Of a stretch of 64,000 nucleotides of DNA, positions 8,022 through 17,192 are shown one piece after another (position 1 is the first letter of the stretch; every line of letters begins with the position of its first letter). A program made the translations under genes and the position numbers. The stretch covers positions 1,740,115 to 1,804,114 of the forward strand of contig CP129018.1 of the NCBI GenBank assembly GCA_020524525.2, written 5' to 3'. Under the pieces are notes generated by a model. It was not told the origin of the DNA. It saw nothing but the letters and a program-made list of their open reading frames with translations, and made no database searches. This stretch comes from Bacillus tianshenii. Lineage in GTDB: Bacteria; Bacillota; Bacilli; Bacillales; Bacillaceae_N.

Positions 8022-8831
8022 TTATTTAAGGTGTCCATGTTCTTGCTTATCCATTACATTTATTACACCGTAATGAAAGGCTGAGGTTTTTCGAATATAC
8101 TGATGAAATCCAAATTGCTTAAAGCGCTGACTTCGAAAATGATCTTTTAACACTACACGTTTTTTAGCAACACGCATGGCTTCTCCAACGACATCTGCTG
8201 TTAAAGACTCATAGCCTGCAACGTGCTTAAGTCCTTTTAATCCGTCTGACTGAAGCTCTCCATCTGTAAACATCGGATCAAAATAAACGATATCAAAGGT
8301 ATTGTCTGCTTGCTGCTTAAGATATGTGCAATAATCTTCATTTAAAACGTGAATACGTCGCATGGCTGCCATTATTTCTGAATGGTGCGTTTCATACTGT
8401 TTATAACCGTTACGCACAAGAAAAGCGATAACTGGATGAATTTCTAATGCAGTGACCGCTCCTTCTTCACCGACCGCCAGACTTGCAATTGTACTGTCTG
8501 CCCCAAGACCTAGCGTGCAGTCAAGTACAGTCATCCCTCTTTCAATTCCTGCTGTACTTATGAACGGGTCACCTTCCTCTTTTAGTACCCGCTTCATTCG
8601 AAACATCGATGCATTTGGGTGAAAAAAGATTCGTTCATCACTATCGTATGGATAATAAGTAAAGCGGCCTTTTTCTGCGACCAATATATCTGCTTGATAT
8701 CGCTCTTTTAAAGTACTCACAGATTCATCTATTCGATTATAAAATGTGCCACCTAACTGTGCTGCTGCATCTAATGCAGCAACTTTGTTAGTAGAGTTTC
8801 TCCGTCCAGCTGTTGTTACGATTAATTCCAT
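8022..8831 (-). CDS. ypiP: SAM-dependent methyltransferase (YpiP/RsmJ-like)
   Basis: A 269-residue protein with a Rossmann methyltransferase domain: the SAM loop VLDCTLGLGADS (about 103-114), the acidic LEIHP following strand 2, and the catalytic-type motif VYFDPMF near 181-187. It resembles the RsmJ/DUF548 family, whose E. coli member methylates 16S rRNA guanine 1516; the Bacillus enzyme's target has not, to my knowledge, been shown. In B. subtilis ypiP lies between ypjP and yphP. GAGGAG precedes ATG. Confidence 0.75.
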   Translation of the reverse strand: MELIVTTAGRRNSTNKVAALDAAAQLGGTFYNRIDESVSTLKERYQADILVAEKGRFTYYPYDSDERIFFHPNASMFRMKRVLKEEGDPFISTAGIERGMTVLDCTLGLGADSTIASLAVGEEGAVTALEIHPVIAFLVRNGYKQYETHHSEIMAAMRRIHVLNEDYCTYLKQQADNTFDIVYFDPMFTDGELQSDGLKGLKHVAGYESLTADVVGEAMRVAKKRVVLKDHFRSQRFKQFGFHQYIRKTSAFHYGVINVMDKQEHGHLK

Positions 8832-8960
8832 ACTTTTCTCCTCGACTTTTTATCTAAATAACATTTGATAGCTTTGTCCGATTTAACTTTTCGTAATGAA
8901 AGTATACCATGAATGTAGTAAGTACATATCAACGACTAACTTATATGCGGAGGTACGCAG

Positions 8961-9464
8961 ATGCAGAAATTAATCGTTAGTATTCTTACTTTACTCGTTA
9001 TTGGAGGAGGAGCATATTGGTACTTTGGCACACCTAGTGCTACGCCTGAAACTGATACGGTAGAAATGGATTCAAATTCTTCAAGTGTTGCAGAGAACAA
9101 TAAGGAAACAGGTCCGGCAGCAGAAGTGAAAGAAAAGTATGAACCAAAGTTCGAAAAGCTCGAAACAAATGCAAATGAACAAATTAATGAGCTTGCACAG
9201 CAAGCGTACAAAGAATATAAACAAAAGAAGGCAAATGGTGAAGATGTCTCACTTCTTTCGCTTTATGCAAAATATAAATCGAAAGGTGATGAGCTCGAAC
9301 AAGAAATGGACAAGGAATTTCAGAAAGTGTATGACAACCTTGTACAAGACTTAGAAGCAAAAGGATTAGATAAAGATAAAGCCAAAGAGTATAAGCAGCA
9401 ATATGAACAAGCAAAAGAAGAACGAAAAGATGCGCTCATGAAAAAAGCAATGGATGAGATGTAA
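8961..9464 (+). CDS. Membrane-anchored acidic/lysine-rich helical protein
   Basis: A 167-residue protein with one N-terminal hydrophobic segment (residues 4-21), a Ser/Thr/Glu-rich linker (about 25-50) and a C-terminal half that is highly charged and helical (rich in Lys, Glu, Gln and Ala). No known domain is seen. The ATG is preceded by GCGGAGGT. It is transcribed divergently from ypiP and ends at a shared bidirectional terminator. It lies outside the membrane by topology; function unknown. Confidence 0.65.
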   Translation: MQKLIVSILTLLVIGGGAYWYFGTPSATPETDTVEMDSNSSSVAENNKETGPAAEVKEKYEPKFEKLETNANEQINELAQQAYKEYKQKKANGEDVSLLSLYAKYKSKGDELEQEMDKEFQKVYDNLVQDLEAKGLDKDKAKEYKQQYEQAKEERKDALMKKAMDEM

Positions 9465-9509
9465 GAAAAGGCAAGCAACAGCTTTGATTGATTGTTGCTT
9501 GCCTTTTCT
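9464..9509. terminator. Bidirectional terminator between convergent genes
   Basis: A 17-base inverted repeat AGAAAAGGCAAGCAACA / TGTTGCTTGCCTTTTCT with T runs on both sides. Confidence 0.85.
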
Positions 9510-9510
9510 A

Positions 9511-10434
9511 CTATTCTTCCATTTTTGTCATGAAAATTTGCGTATAATAGGTACGGTACGCTCTTGTACCTTCATAATAACCGACACCAAGACGCTTGTA
9601 TTCTGGTTTCAAGATATTCTCACGATGACCAGGGCTTTTCATCCAGCCTTGGACGACTGCCTTTGCTGACTGATATCCTGCCGCAATGTTTTCCCCTGCA
9701 TACGCATAGTCAATGCCAAACTGCTTCATCATTTCAAACGGTGAACCATATGTAGGTGATTGATGGTCAAAATAATTATTTTCATGGAAGTCCTTTGATT
9801 TTAATTGCGCGATCTTCGTCGTTTGAACATCAAGTATGAGCGGCTTTAAGCCGTTTTTTATTCGTTGTTGGTTTGTAAGATGAAAGATTTCTTTTTCAAT
9901 TTCTTTTACTTTCGAAATGTCCCCATCTACCCGATATTGCGTCTCAGAGCTTTTCGGCTTAATCGATGCTTGCGGTTGCATATAAACGTTTTTTTCAGTC
10001 GGGTCCCATGTGACTTTAAATCCAAATGTTTCTATAGCTGAGCGTAAAGGAATATACGTACGTCCACCTTTAATCATTGCTGGGACGTCTATTTTTTCTA
10101 AATATTGACTAGCACCTTGATTGGTAGAATGCTTCTTATACACAAAAGTAGAGTCAATGGAATAGAGCACACTTGTCTGCTCACTAGCTTTTTGCTTGAC
10201 GCTATAGACTTGGTCTGTCACTGGATTCCATTTCATTTCTGCCCCCATACTTTCCTGTACCGAACGGATTGGAAGCAATACTCGTCCATCTTCAATAAAT
10301 GGCTTTGCATCTTCAAAAGTGAGTTTCTGATTATTTAGAAAAACGTCTGTTGTTTCTGCGGCTGATGCTATATTTGTATTTGGTGCAAAAAACAAAGCAA
10401 CGACAAGTACAAACATCATTTTCTTCAACGTCAT
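9511..10434 (-). CDS. Secreted CAP-domain protein with copper-amine-oxidase-like stalk domain (YkwD-like)
   Basis: A 307-residue secreted protein. Signal peptide about 1-26, a stalk domain of the copper amine oxidase N-terminal type (about 30-155, with VLLPIRSVQESMGAEMKW and YIPLRSAIETFGFKVTW), a linker, then a CAP/SCP domain (about 185-300) with DHQSPTYGSPFEMM, AGENIAAGY and SPGHRENIL, the bacterial YkwD signature. Such CAP proteins are secreted and of unclear activity. GTG ATG is preceded by AGGAGG: the ATG at 10434 is used, the GTG at 10437 is possible. The same stalk domain occurs in the GH18 protein at 4896. Confidence 0.82.
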   Translation of the reverse strand: MTLKKMMFVLVVALFFAPNTNIASAAETTDVFLNNQKLTFEDAKPFIEDGRVLLPIRSVQESMGAEMKWNPVTDQVYSVKQKASEQTSVLYSIDSTFVYKKHSTNQGASQYLEKIDVPAMIKGGRTYIPLRSAIETFGFKVTWDPTEKNVYMQPQASIKPKSSETQYRVDGDISKVKEIEKEIFHLTNQQRIKNGLKPLILDVQTTKIAQLKSKDFHENNYFDHQSPTYGSPFEMMKQFGIDYAYAGENIAAGYQSAKAVVQGWMKSPGHRENILKPEYKRLGVGYYEGTRAYRTYYTQIFMTKMEE

Positions 10435-10638
10435 CACGAACGCCTCCTCATCCTGCTGTCACCTAATGATACCATAATTAGCAATTAGAATGCTTTTATA
10501 TGCTTTACAGTATGGATATTCTATAAATCATCATTTATTTAAATTTTACCGCGTTCTTCCACTGACGCCAACCTTTCTTTTTACGTATTTTACAATCAGA
10601 TTACAAATATGACAGGTTAGGAAGTCCTAATATCGAAA

Positions 10639-10672
10639 AAAGACCAAGCTGTCATGCAACAGCTTAGTCTCT
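10639..10672 (-). terminator. Terminator at the distal end of the polysaccharide/ABC gene run
   Basis: AGACCAAGCTGT / ACAGCTTAGTCT hairpin (10641-10670), with an A/T-rich flank giving a T run on the minus strand. It is the first convincing terminator after the run of minus-strand genes beginning at 29987. Confidence 0.75.
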
Positions 10673-10677
10673 TTCCT

Positions 10678-12012
10678 TTATTCATATCGGAGAGCGCGGC
10701 TCGGCTGAAGCTTAGCTGCCTTGAATGCAGGATAAAGCCCGAAGACACCACCGATAATGATTGAACAATATACAGCTAGTTTCACCGCCCAGATTGGCAG
10801 GACAAGTGAAAAGATCGCAATGTTTTCATTCCATAATTCGATAAAGCCCATGCCAAGTGCAACCCCGATTAGTCCGCCGATTGTACATAACAACAACGTC
10901 TCAAACAAGAATTGCCAAAGCACTTCCATCGTTGTAGCACCAAGTGCTTTTCGAATCCCAATTTCTTTCGTCCGCTCGCGTACAGACATAATCATAACGT
11001 TCATAATGCCTGTTCCACTAATGAATAGAGCGGTGACGGTGATCCCGAATAACATCATTTGCAAAATTTTTGTTACTTTATCAATTGCTTTTAGCATTTC
11101 TTTTTGTTTTACGATGCTAAAATCAGCTTCTGAATGATTTTTCGCAACAGCACTGTAAATTTGCTTTTCAGTTTGCTCGATATTTTCTAGATTTTTCACT
11201 TCAGCATAAATGGTCGTTAAGTTCTTCATATTTGTAATGTTTAAAGCTGATTTGACAGGCATTATAATATTATTGTTCGTTGTCGTTCCAATTGAGGCTT
11301 TGGACTCTAACACACCGATCACTTTAAATTCCTCGCCATTAATGGTAACCTGCTGACCAATTAATGTTTTTTCTTGTTTTGCTGCACTGACCTGCTCGCC
11401 TGTTACAAATTCAATCACTTTATCCAACCATGTTTTCTTGCTTGAACCACCTTCACTGCTCGAGCCTTGCTGCTTTTGCTTCTTATTTAAGAGGGCGTCA
11501 TGAACACTGCTTCCGAGAACGACCACATTTTTGCCGCTCTTCACTTCTTCTTCTTTCATAAACCGCCCTTCGTCTAAGGAAGCTCGAATGACATCTTGAT
11601 AATTTTCAGAGGTTCCGATAAGCTTTCCTTCTACTGTACGCTTTTTACCCTCTGTTTTGTAATAAGCTCGTGTCACTGTTTCAAGATGCGGTGTCACTGA
11701 ACCAACAGATTTTACTTTAGAGATCTCTTCTGCGTCTTTATTCGTAAGCGTGCTAGAAACATTGGTCATTCCTTGCAGAAAATTTTGTGCTCCCCCGCCG
11801 TCAGACAGAACACGACCAGGGACAACCATAACTTGTTCTGCTCCAAGACCGCCCATTTGCTGAGCAATCGTATCTTTTACACCGACAGCAATAGATGTAA
11901 GAACGATAACCGCAAATACACCGATAACAATGCCTAACATTGAAAGGAAGACACGAAAACGATTCGCCCATAATCCGTACACGGCTAGCTTAAATGCTTT
12001 GAAGATTTTCAT
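10678..12012 (-). CDS. MacB-like ABC transporter permease (FtsX fold)
   Basis: A 444-residue MacB/LolE-type permease: one N-terminal membrane helix (about 18-40, in MLGIVIGVFAVIVLTS), a large extracytoplasmic domain (about 41-310) and three C-terminal helices of the FtsX domain, with the conserved RERTKEIGIRKALGA loop. These type VII transporters work by mechanotransmission, pushing extracellular substrates rather than moving them through the membrane. The external domain carries a Ser/Gly/Lys-rich insertion at about 190-225. The ATG at 12012 is preferred because AAAGGAG is nine bases upstream; the upstream ATG is only one base from that site. It overlaps the ATPase gene, so the pair is coupled. 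No adaptor (MacA-like) gene is nearby. Confidence 0.82.
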   Translation of the reverse strand: MKIFKAFKLAVYGLWANRFRVFLSMLGIVIGVFAVIVLTSIAVGVKDTIAQQMGGLGAEQVMVVPGRVLSDGGGAQNFLQGMTNVSSTLTNKDAEEISKVKSVGSVTPHLETVTRAYYKTEGKKRTVEGKLIGTSENYQDVIRASLDEGRFMKEEEVKSGKNVVVLGSSVHDALLNKKQKQQGSSSEGGSSKKTWLDKVIEFVTGEQVSAAKQEKTLIGQQVTINGEEFKVIGVLESKASIGTTTNNNIIMPVKSALNITNMKNLTTIYAEVKNLENIEQTEKQIYSAVAKNHSEADFSIVKQKEMLKAIDKVTKILQMMLFGITVTALFISGTGIMNVMIMSVRERTKEIGIRKALGATTMEVLWQFLFETLLLCTIGGLIGVALGMGFIELWNENIAIFSLVLPIWAVKLAVYCSIIIGGVFGLYPAFKAAKLQPSRALRYE

Positions 12013-12679
12013 GGGCATACTCCTTTAATTGTCCATTTCGTAGGTAAACAATTCGGTCCGCACGCTTTGCAACATCTGGATCATGAGTAATCATTACAAT
12101 TGTCACACCTTTTTTATGTAGCCGGTCAAAGATTGTTAAAATTTTTTCTGAGGTTTGTTCGTCAAGACTTCCTGTTGGCTCATCTGCTAAAATGATCGAC
12201 GGTTCATTCACAAGTGCGCGGGCAATGGCTACGCGTTGCTTTTGACCGCCTGAGAGCTGATGAGGCTTTTGTTTTCGCTTTTCTGTCAGCCCTACATCTT
12301 CTAATGCCCGCAATACACGTTTTTTCTTGCTTCGCATCATTTTTCGGCTATATGTAAGTGAAAGCAGCACATTTTGATAGACAGATAGATTTGGAATCAG
12401 ATGAAAGTTTTGAAAGACAAAGCCTATATTTTCATTTCGAAAAATCGCTCGCTTTTTATCCCACATCTTATGAACTTTTGCATCATAGAAAAGGTACTCC
12501 CCTTGCTCTGGCTTTTCCAACGTACCAATAATGTTCATCAGCGTACTTTTTCCAGAACCAGATGACCCCATAATCGCAAGATATTCACCTTGTGCAATGG
12601 TAAGTGAAACATCATCAAGGACAACATCGCGTGTTGTCCCTGACCGAAAAGATTTTGTTATGTTTTGCAGCTGTATCAT
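11990..12679 (-). CDS. ABC transporter ATP-binding protein (MacB/LolD type)
   Basis: A 229-residue ATPase with all nucleotide-binding motifs: Walker A GSSGSGKST (38-46), signature LSGGQKQRVAIARAL, Walker B SIILADEPTG, and the switch histidine in MITHD. It energises the permease encoded by the overlapping next gene. It begins 25 bases after the last polysaccharide gene on the same strand with no terminator between, so it is likely cotranscribed with the EPS genes, though a functional link is unproven. The ribosome binding site is weak (AGGAAAGG at a long spacing). Confidence 0.85.
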   Translation of the reverse strand: MIQLQNITKSFRSGTTRDVVLDDVSLTIAQGEYLAIMGSSGSGKSTLMNIIGTLEKPEQGEYLFYDAKVHKMWDKKRAIFRNENIGFVFQNFHLIPNLSVYQNVLLSLTYSRKMMRSKKKRVLRALEDVGLTEKRKQKPHQLSGGQKQRVAIARALVNEPSIILADEPTGSLDEQTSEKILTIFDRLHKKGVTIVMITHDPDVAKRADRIVYLRNGQLKEYAHENLQSI

Positions 12680-12704
12680 GGACAGAATCAGCCTTTCCTA
12701 AGAA

Positions 12705-13859
12705 TTAAATCCCAACCTTTGTCTTCACTAAAGAGCGAAATTGTTCAATCACATGCTCTTGATCGGCTGTACTCATATTCGTACCAGATGGAAGACAAAT
12801 GCCGTTAGTAAATAATTCGTCAGAGACACTTTTTTCTGTATGTTTGTAGTATGCAAATTGTTCGAACAAAGGCTGAAGGTGCAGTGGCTTCCATACAGGA
12901 CGTGCTTCGATATTTTTTTCTTCTAACACATCAATGACATCATCACGTGTAAAGCCCGCTTCCTCTGGATTAATCGTGAGCACTGTCAACCAACGATTTG
13001 AATAATAGCCTTCTGGTTCTGGCATAAAGGTAAGCCCAGCGACATCACTTAATGCCTCGACGTAACGATTAAAGACCGCTCTTCTCCCTTTCACACGTTC
13101 ATCTAACACCTCAAGCTGCCCTCTTCCGACTCCCGCTAACACATTGCTTAATCGGTAATTATAACCTGTCGTGCTATGTTGATAATGTCTAGCTGGGTCA
13201 CGAGCTTGTGTGGAAAGAAAGCGTGCTCGCTTTAAGCTTTCTACATCATTGGAGATGAGCGCACCTCCACCTGATGTTGTAATAATCTTATTCCCGTTAA
13301 AGGAATAAATCCCATACGTACCAAATGTCCCGCTTCGCTTTCCTTTATAGGAAGCACCTAATGACTCTGCTGCATCCTCAATAATTGGAACCCCATAACG
13401 TTCACAAAGCGGTACAATTTCATCCATATCAGCACTTTGGCCATACAGATTAACAACGATAACCGCTTTTGGTAGTCTATCTTGTTTTTCTGCTTCTTCA
13501 AACGCACGCTTTAATGCTACAGGAGACATATTCCAAGTGTCTGGCTCTGAATCAATGAAAACAGGCTCTGCATTTTGATAAAGAATAGGGTTCGCACTTG
13601 CCGCGAAGGTTAATGACGAACAAAAGACAACATCACCATTTCCAACGTTCAACAGCTGTAAAGCTAAATGAATAGCAGCTGTGCCAGAATTAAATACAGC
13701 AGCATCCTTAACACCAGCATATTGTGCTAATTCTTTTTCAAAGCTGTTTACATTCGGTCCAAGCGGGGCAATCCAGTTTGTTTCAAACGCGTCGTCTACG
13801 TATTTCTTTTCCTCACCGCTTAAGTGTGGCGCAGATAGAAAGATTCGCTTTTCGCTCAT
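12705..13859 (-). CDS. UDP-4-keto-sugar aminotransferase (PglE/EpsN-like, DegT family)
   Basis: A 384-residue PLP aminotransferase of the DegT/DnrJ/EryC1 family. The PLP lysine is Lys191 in SFNGNKIITTSGGG; IEDAAESLGASYKGKRSG precedes it. Its length, sequence and position directly after a PglD-like and a PglC-like gene match the PglC-PglD-PglE/EpsL-EpsM-EpsN set. It should transfer amino groups from glutamate to the 4-keto-6-deoxy sugar made by the PglF-like enzyme at 25572, giving UDP-4-amino-4,6-dideoxy-GlcNAc. AGGAGTGG precedes the ATG. Strong family call; substrate inferred from context. Confidence 0.85.
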   Translation of the reverse strand: MSEKRIFLSAPHLSGEEKKYVDDAFETNWIAPLGPNVNSFEKELAQYAGVKDAAVFNSGTAAIHLALQLLNVGNGDVVFCSSLTFAASANPILYQNAEPVFIDSEPDTWNMSPVALKRAFEEAEKQDRLPKAVIVVNLYGQSADMDEIVPLCERYGVPIIEDAAESLGASYKGKRSGTFGTYGIYSFNGNKIITTSGGGALISNDVESLKRARFLSTQARDPARHYQHSTTGYNYRLSNVLAGVGRGQLEVLDERVKGRRAVFNRYVEALSDVAGLTFMPEPEGYYSNRWLTVLTINPEEAGFTRDDVIDVLEEKNIEARPVWKPLHLQPLFEQFAYYKHTEKSVSDELFTNGICLPSGTNMSTADQEHVIEQFRSLVKTKVGI

Positions 13860-13872
13860 TGTTTAACCACTC

Positions 13873-14529
13873 CTATGTGTGCAGTTCATTTATTCGTTCG
13901 TGAAATTTAATTGGTTTTGCAGGTACACCCGCTGCTGTGCAATAAGCAGGCAGATTATGAACGACAGCGGCACCTGCCCCAATTACCGTCCATTCCTCAA
14001 TATGAATACCTGGTATAATGGAAGCGCCAATTCCAACATGTGTCCCTTCGGCAATGGTCACACCGCCTGCAGCCGAGGCATTAGGTGAAAGGTGGACATA
14101 ATCTTCTAATAGATTGTCATGCTCAATAACACTTCGCGTGTTCACGATATTGTGCTTGCCAACCTTCGAATCAGCATTAATCATAGCTCCAGGCATCACA
14201 ACTGCACCTGCTCCAATTGTGACATTCGAGCCGAGCACAGCACTTGGATGCACAAGTGTTGCATATTTTTCATTCGGTAAATTAAGCTTCTCGGCAATCT
14301 TTTTGCGAATACGGTTATTGCCGATCGAAATAACAAGCCGAACATCACAATCACTCTCAAGCAATTCATGTGCAAATGAAATAGGGGCATAATGAATGCC
14401 ATCTTTCACTACATGCCCCGTTTCTTTATCATCAAGCAAGCCAAACAATTCATATTCTCCGCCTGCCTTTACAATATCTTGAATAACTTTGCAGTGGCCT
14501 CCACTTCCGAGCAACACAATCTTTTTCAT
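13873..14529 (-). CDS. Sugar N-acetyltransferase (PglD/EpsM/NeuD-like)
   Basis: A 218-residue protein: an N-terminal Rossmann-like PglD_N domain (MKKIVLLGSGGHCKVIQDIV) and a C-terminal left-handed beta-helix of hexapeptide repeats. The acceptor-activating histidine of PglD-type enzymes fits the HDNLLEDYVHLSPNASAAG region (about 136-154). It should acetylate the 4-amino group of UDP-4-amino sugar with acetyl-CoA to give UDP-di-N-acetylbacillosamine. It starts 6 bases after the PglC-like gene and ends 13 before PglE. The ribosome binding site is weak, suggesting coupling. Confidence 0.85.
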   Translation of the reverse strand: MKKIVLLGSGGHCKVIQDIVKAGGEYELFGLLDDKETGHVVKDGIHYAPISFAHELLESDCDVRLVISIGNNRIRKKIAEKLNLPNEKYATLVHPSAVLGSNVTIGAGAVVMPGAMINADSKVGKHNIVNTRSVIEHDNLLEDYVHLSPNASAAGGVTIAEGTHVGIGASIIPGIHIEEWTVIGAGAAVVHNLPAYCTAAGVPAKPIKFHERINELHT

Positions 14530-14535
14530 CGTTTC

Positions 14536-15141
14536 TCACATTCTTTCATTTTTTGACCCTTTGAATTTTGTCATCGTTGCCTGACCTTGCTGACTAATTC
14601 CCTCTGATTTGAATACTTTCAGCACGGTTAAGAAAAGAATCTTCATATCAAGTAAGAAGGTTTGATGGTCCACATACCAAACATCTAATTTGAACTTATC
14701 CTCCCAGCTAATCGCATTCCGGCCATTCACTTGAGCCCAGCCTGTAATCCCAGGTTTCACATCATGTCGACGAGCTTGTTCAGGCGAATAAAGTTCTAAA
14801 TATTCCATTAACAAAGGTCGTGGCCCAACAAAGCTCATCTCCCCTTTCAGCACATTACAAAGCTGCGGAAGCTCATCAAGACTGAGCTTTCGAACAATTT
14901 TTCCAAAGGATGTTAACCGGACATCATCAGGTAGCAACTCGCCATTTTCATCACGCTTATCATTCATCGTACGAAACTTATAAATGTAAAAAGGCCTGCC
15001 GTGCAATCCTGGACGCTTCTGTGTAAAAAAGACAGGTGAACCGTGAAAAATAACAGTTAGCACAGCGGTTATCGCGATAATCGGTGAAAAGAGAATGAGT
15101 AATACAAGTGAACCCGTAAAGTCAAATAATCGTTTTAGCAT
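14536..15141 (-). CDS. Initiating phosphoglycosyltransferase (PglC/EpsL-like)
   Basis: A ~201-residue monotopic phosphoglycosyltransferase of the small PglC type. A membrane re-entrant helix ([21 protein letters not shown]) is followed by the catalytic core with [38 protein letters not shown] and [13 protein letters not shown]. The Asp-Glu dyad in LDELPQ is intact. It should transfer a phospho-sugar (here probably di-N-acetylbacillosamine phosphate) from UDP to undecaprenyl phosphate on the cytoplasmic face, starting each repeat unit. The ATG at 15141 has GAGTGGTG upstream; a GTG four codons earlier is the alternative. Confidence 0.85.
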   Translation of the reverse strand: MLKRLFDFTGSLVLLILFSPIIAITAVLTVIFHGSPVFFTQKRPGLHGRPFYIYKFRTMNDKRDENGELLPDDVRLTSFGKIVRKLSLDELPQLCNVLKGEMSFVGPRPLLMEYLELYSPEQARRHDVKPGITGWAQVNGRNAISWEDKFKLDVWYVDHQTFLLDMKILFLTVLKVFKSEGISQQGQATMTKFKGSKNERM

Positions 15142-15164
15142 TGATTTCACCACTCATTCGTTTC

Positions 15165-16397
15165 TTAAATATCTTGTAGCATTTGTTGTTCAAGCTGTTT
15201 GGATAAAACATCCCAAGAGTGATTCGATTCGACATATTGGCGTGCCTTCTGTCCCTTCACATGGGCATCATCGGTTGCATTCATTTCAAGCAGCGAGCTT
15301 GCGAGATTCTCAGTAAAGTTCTCTTTAATAACAACACCGCCTCCTGAAAGCTCAACAGGACTTTCTGTAATGTTGCATAGCAGAATAACAGGAAGTGAGG
15401 AAGCCATATAATCGAACATTTTGTTCGGACTAATTCCCCATTTAAAGACAGGTGAGTCAGTAAGCGGCAATAACCCCACATTCACTCTTTGTAAAATAAG
15501 CGGGATTTGCTCCTTCGGCACAGGCGGGAAGAACGTCACATTGTCAATGCCTTCGTCTACCTTCCTCTTTTCTAAACGCGCCTTTTCAGGACCGTCTCCT
15601 ACGAGTAAGAAATGAATTTGTTCATCTTTTTTCTTTACCATTTTTGCGGCATCAAGAACTGTATCTAAGTTATTGGCAAGCCCATGAGCTCCAGTGTAGA
15701 CAGCAACAAATTTATCATCTAAACGACCAAGCACTTGCTGCAGCTCTGGCAGCATCTCATCTGATTGTTTTTCATAGCGGCTTAAGTCAACGCCATTTGG
15801 CAGATACATCACCTTTTCACGCTTCACACCACGTGATACGACATAATTAGGTGCTTTATTGAAGAGAACGACGATGCGGTCTGCCTTTTCATATAAAAAC
15901 AGCTCCATCTTACCAAGCACCCAAATAAGTGGATTACGTTCTGATACTTTTCCTAAGTCAAGCAATGTTTGCGGCCAAAGATCGCGCTCTTCAAAATAAA
16001 AGCGGCAGCCTTTCTTTTTCGCAACAAGATAGCCTAGATATGCAGCAAACGGATGAACAAGTGACCCGATCACAACGTCAGGCATTTCATCAAATTGCTT
16101 GACGATTTTGTATGCATTTTTCGTATAGCTGACCATGTTATAAGCACGGCGCCAATCGTTCTTCTGATACGGGAAGCTTTTGACCCATACGAAACGAACA
16201 CCGTCATAGTAAGTTGTTTTGAACTCCTCTGAGTGGTCTTCTAAATAGAGATCTTTACGTGACTGGTGGTTGAATGAGGAAGCAAAAATCGTCACATTGT
16301 GCCCTCTTTTCACCAGCTGCTTCGCTAAATCATAGTGTCTTGTCCCACCGTTTGTACCGGGAGCAACAGCATAATGATTAAAAATCCAAATATTCAT
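15165..16397 (-). CDS. Glycosyltransferase family 4 (WbuB-like)
   Basis: A 410-residue GT-B glycosyltransferase. N-terminal GGTRHYDLAKQLVKRGHNVT, central YFEERDLWPQTLLDLG, nucleotide-binding YTGAHGLANNLDTVLDAA, and the C-terminal phosphate-loop region KMFDYMASSLPVILLCN place it in GT4, near WbuB-type N-acetyl-amino-sugar transferases. It should add a sugar to the lipid-linked repeat unit in the cytoplasm with retention of configuration. Donor and acceptor cannot be read from sequence; the amino-sugar pathways around it suggest a UDP-diamino-uronic acid or UDP-HexNAc donor. Confidence 0.8.
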   Translation of the reverse strand: MNIWIFNHYAVAPGTNGGTRHYDLAKQLVKRGHNVTIFASSFNHQSRKDLYLEDHSEEFKTTYYDGVRFVWVKSFPYQKNDWRRAYNMVSYTKNAYKIVKQFDEMPDVVIGSLVHPFAAYLGYLVAKKKGCRFYFEERDLWPQTLLDLGKVSERNPLIWVLGKMELFLYEKADRIVVLFNKAPNYVVSRGVKREKVMYLPNGVDLSRYEKQSDEMLPELQQVLGRLDDKFVAVYTGAHGLANNLDTVLDAAKMVKKKDEQIHFLLVGDGPEKARLEKRKVDEGIDNVTFFPPVPKEQIPLILQRVNVGLLPLTDSPVFKWGISPNKMFDYMASSLPVILLCNITESPVELSGGGVVIKENFTENLASSLLEMNATDDAHVKGQKARQYVESNHSWDVLSKQLEQQMLQDI

Positions 16398-16416
16398 ATT
16401 CCCAACCGCCTTTTCA

Positions 16417-17127
16417 TTATTGATTTCGCAGTAACTGATTTTCGGGAACGTCTTTGAATTTTTTTGCAGGAAAACCGGCTACAAGATCTTCTTTGTTGAC
16501 ATCTTTTGTGACAAGACTGCCTGCTGCAACCGTTCCGTCTTCATGAATTGTTTTACCAGGAAGAATGGTAGCATTCGCACCAACTCGCCCACCTGTTTTA
16601 ATTGTCACACCTTTAAAGTTGTCATAGCGTTCCTTAGAACGTGCCATATAGTTATCATTTGTTGTCACGACACATGGTGCAACGAAGACATAATCTCCAA
16701 GCTCAGAATAAGCTGTAATATAGCAGTTTGTTTCAAGCTTGCATCTCTTACCGACCGTACAATCATTTTCAATCGCAACACCACGGCCCACAATTGAACC
16801 TTCACCAACAGATACTCGCTCACGAACTGTGGCAAGGTCTGCAACAAAGACATCATTTGCAAGCTCTGCGTTTGCATACACAATTGCAGATGTTCCAATC
16901 GTCACGCCTGAGCCGATTACTGCAGGCGGCAGCTGCTTCACTTCTGGTAAAATCGAGCTCTTTGCTCGTGTCGGCTGCTTACCGATTACAGCGTTGTCTT
17001 GTATGATGACATTGTCACCAATCGTTGCGCCTTCATAGATAACAACATTGTTACCGATTACGACATTTTCACCGAATGTGACGTTATCTTGAATGGTTAC
17101 ATTCTCTCCACGTGATAGAAGCTGCAT
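16417..17127 (-). CDS. Hexapeptide-repeat acetyltransferase (WbpD-like)
   Basis: A 236-residue left-handed beta-helix protein made almost wholly of hexapeptide repeats. The C-terminal half (GDYVFVAPCVVTTNDN, then GARVGANATILPG-like repeats and LVAGFPAKK) matches WbpD/WlbB N-acetyltransferases, which acetylate the 3-amino group of UDP-GlcNAc(3NH2)A. The N-terminus has extra repeats compared with the ~190-residue WbpD. Adjacent WbpI-like and WbpE-like genes support the role. AAAAGGGG precedes the ATG. Confidence 0.78.
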   Translation of the reverse strand: MQLLSRGENVTIQDNVTFGENVVIGNNVVIYEGATIGDNVIIQDNAVIGKQPTRAKSSILPEVKQLPPAVIGSGVTIGTSAIVYANAELANDVFVADLATVRERVSVGEGSIVGRGVAIENDCTVGKRCKLETNCYITAYSELGDYVFVAPCVVTTNDNYMARSKERYDNFKGVTIKTGGRVGANATILPGKTIHEDGTVAAGSLVTKDVNKEDLVAGFPAKKFKDVPENQLLRNQ

Positions 17128-17192
17128 AATTCATTCCCCTTTTATTGAAAGATAGGGCTTCACCGCTATGAAAGCGGTGAAACCGTCATAAT

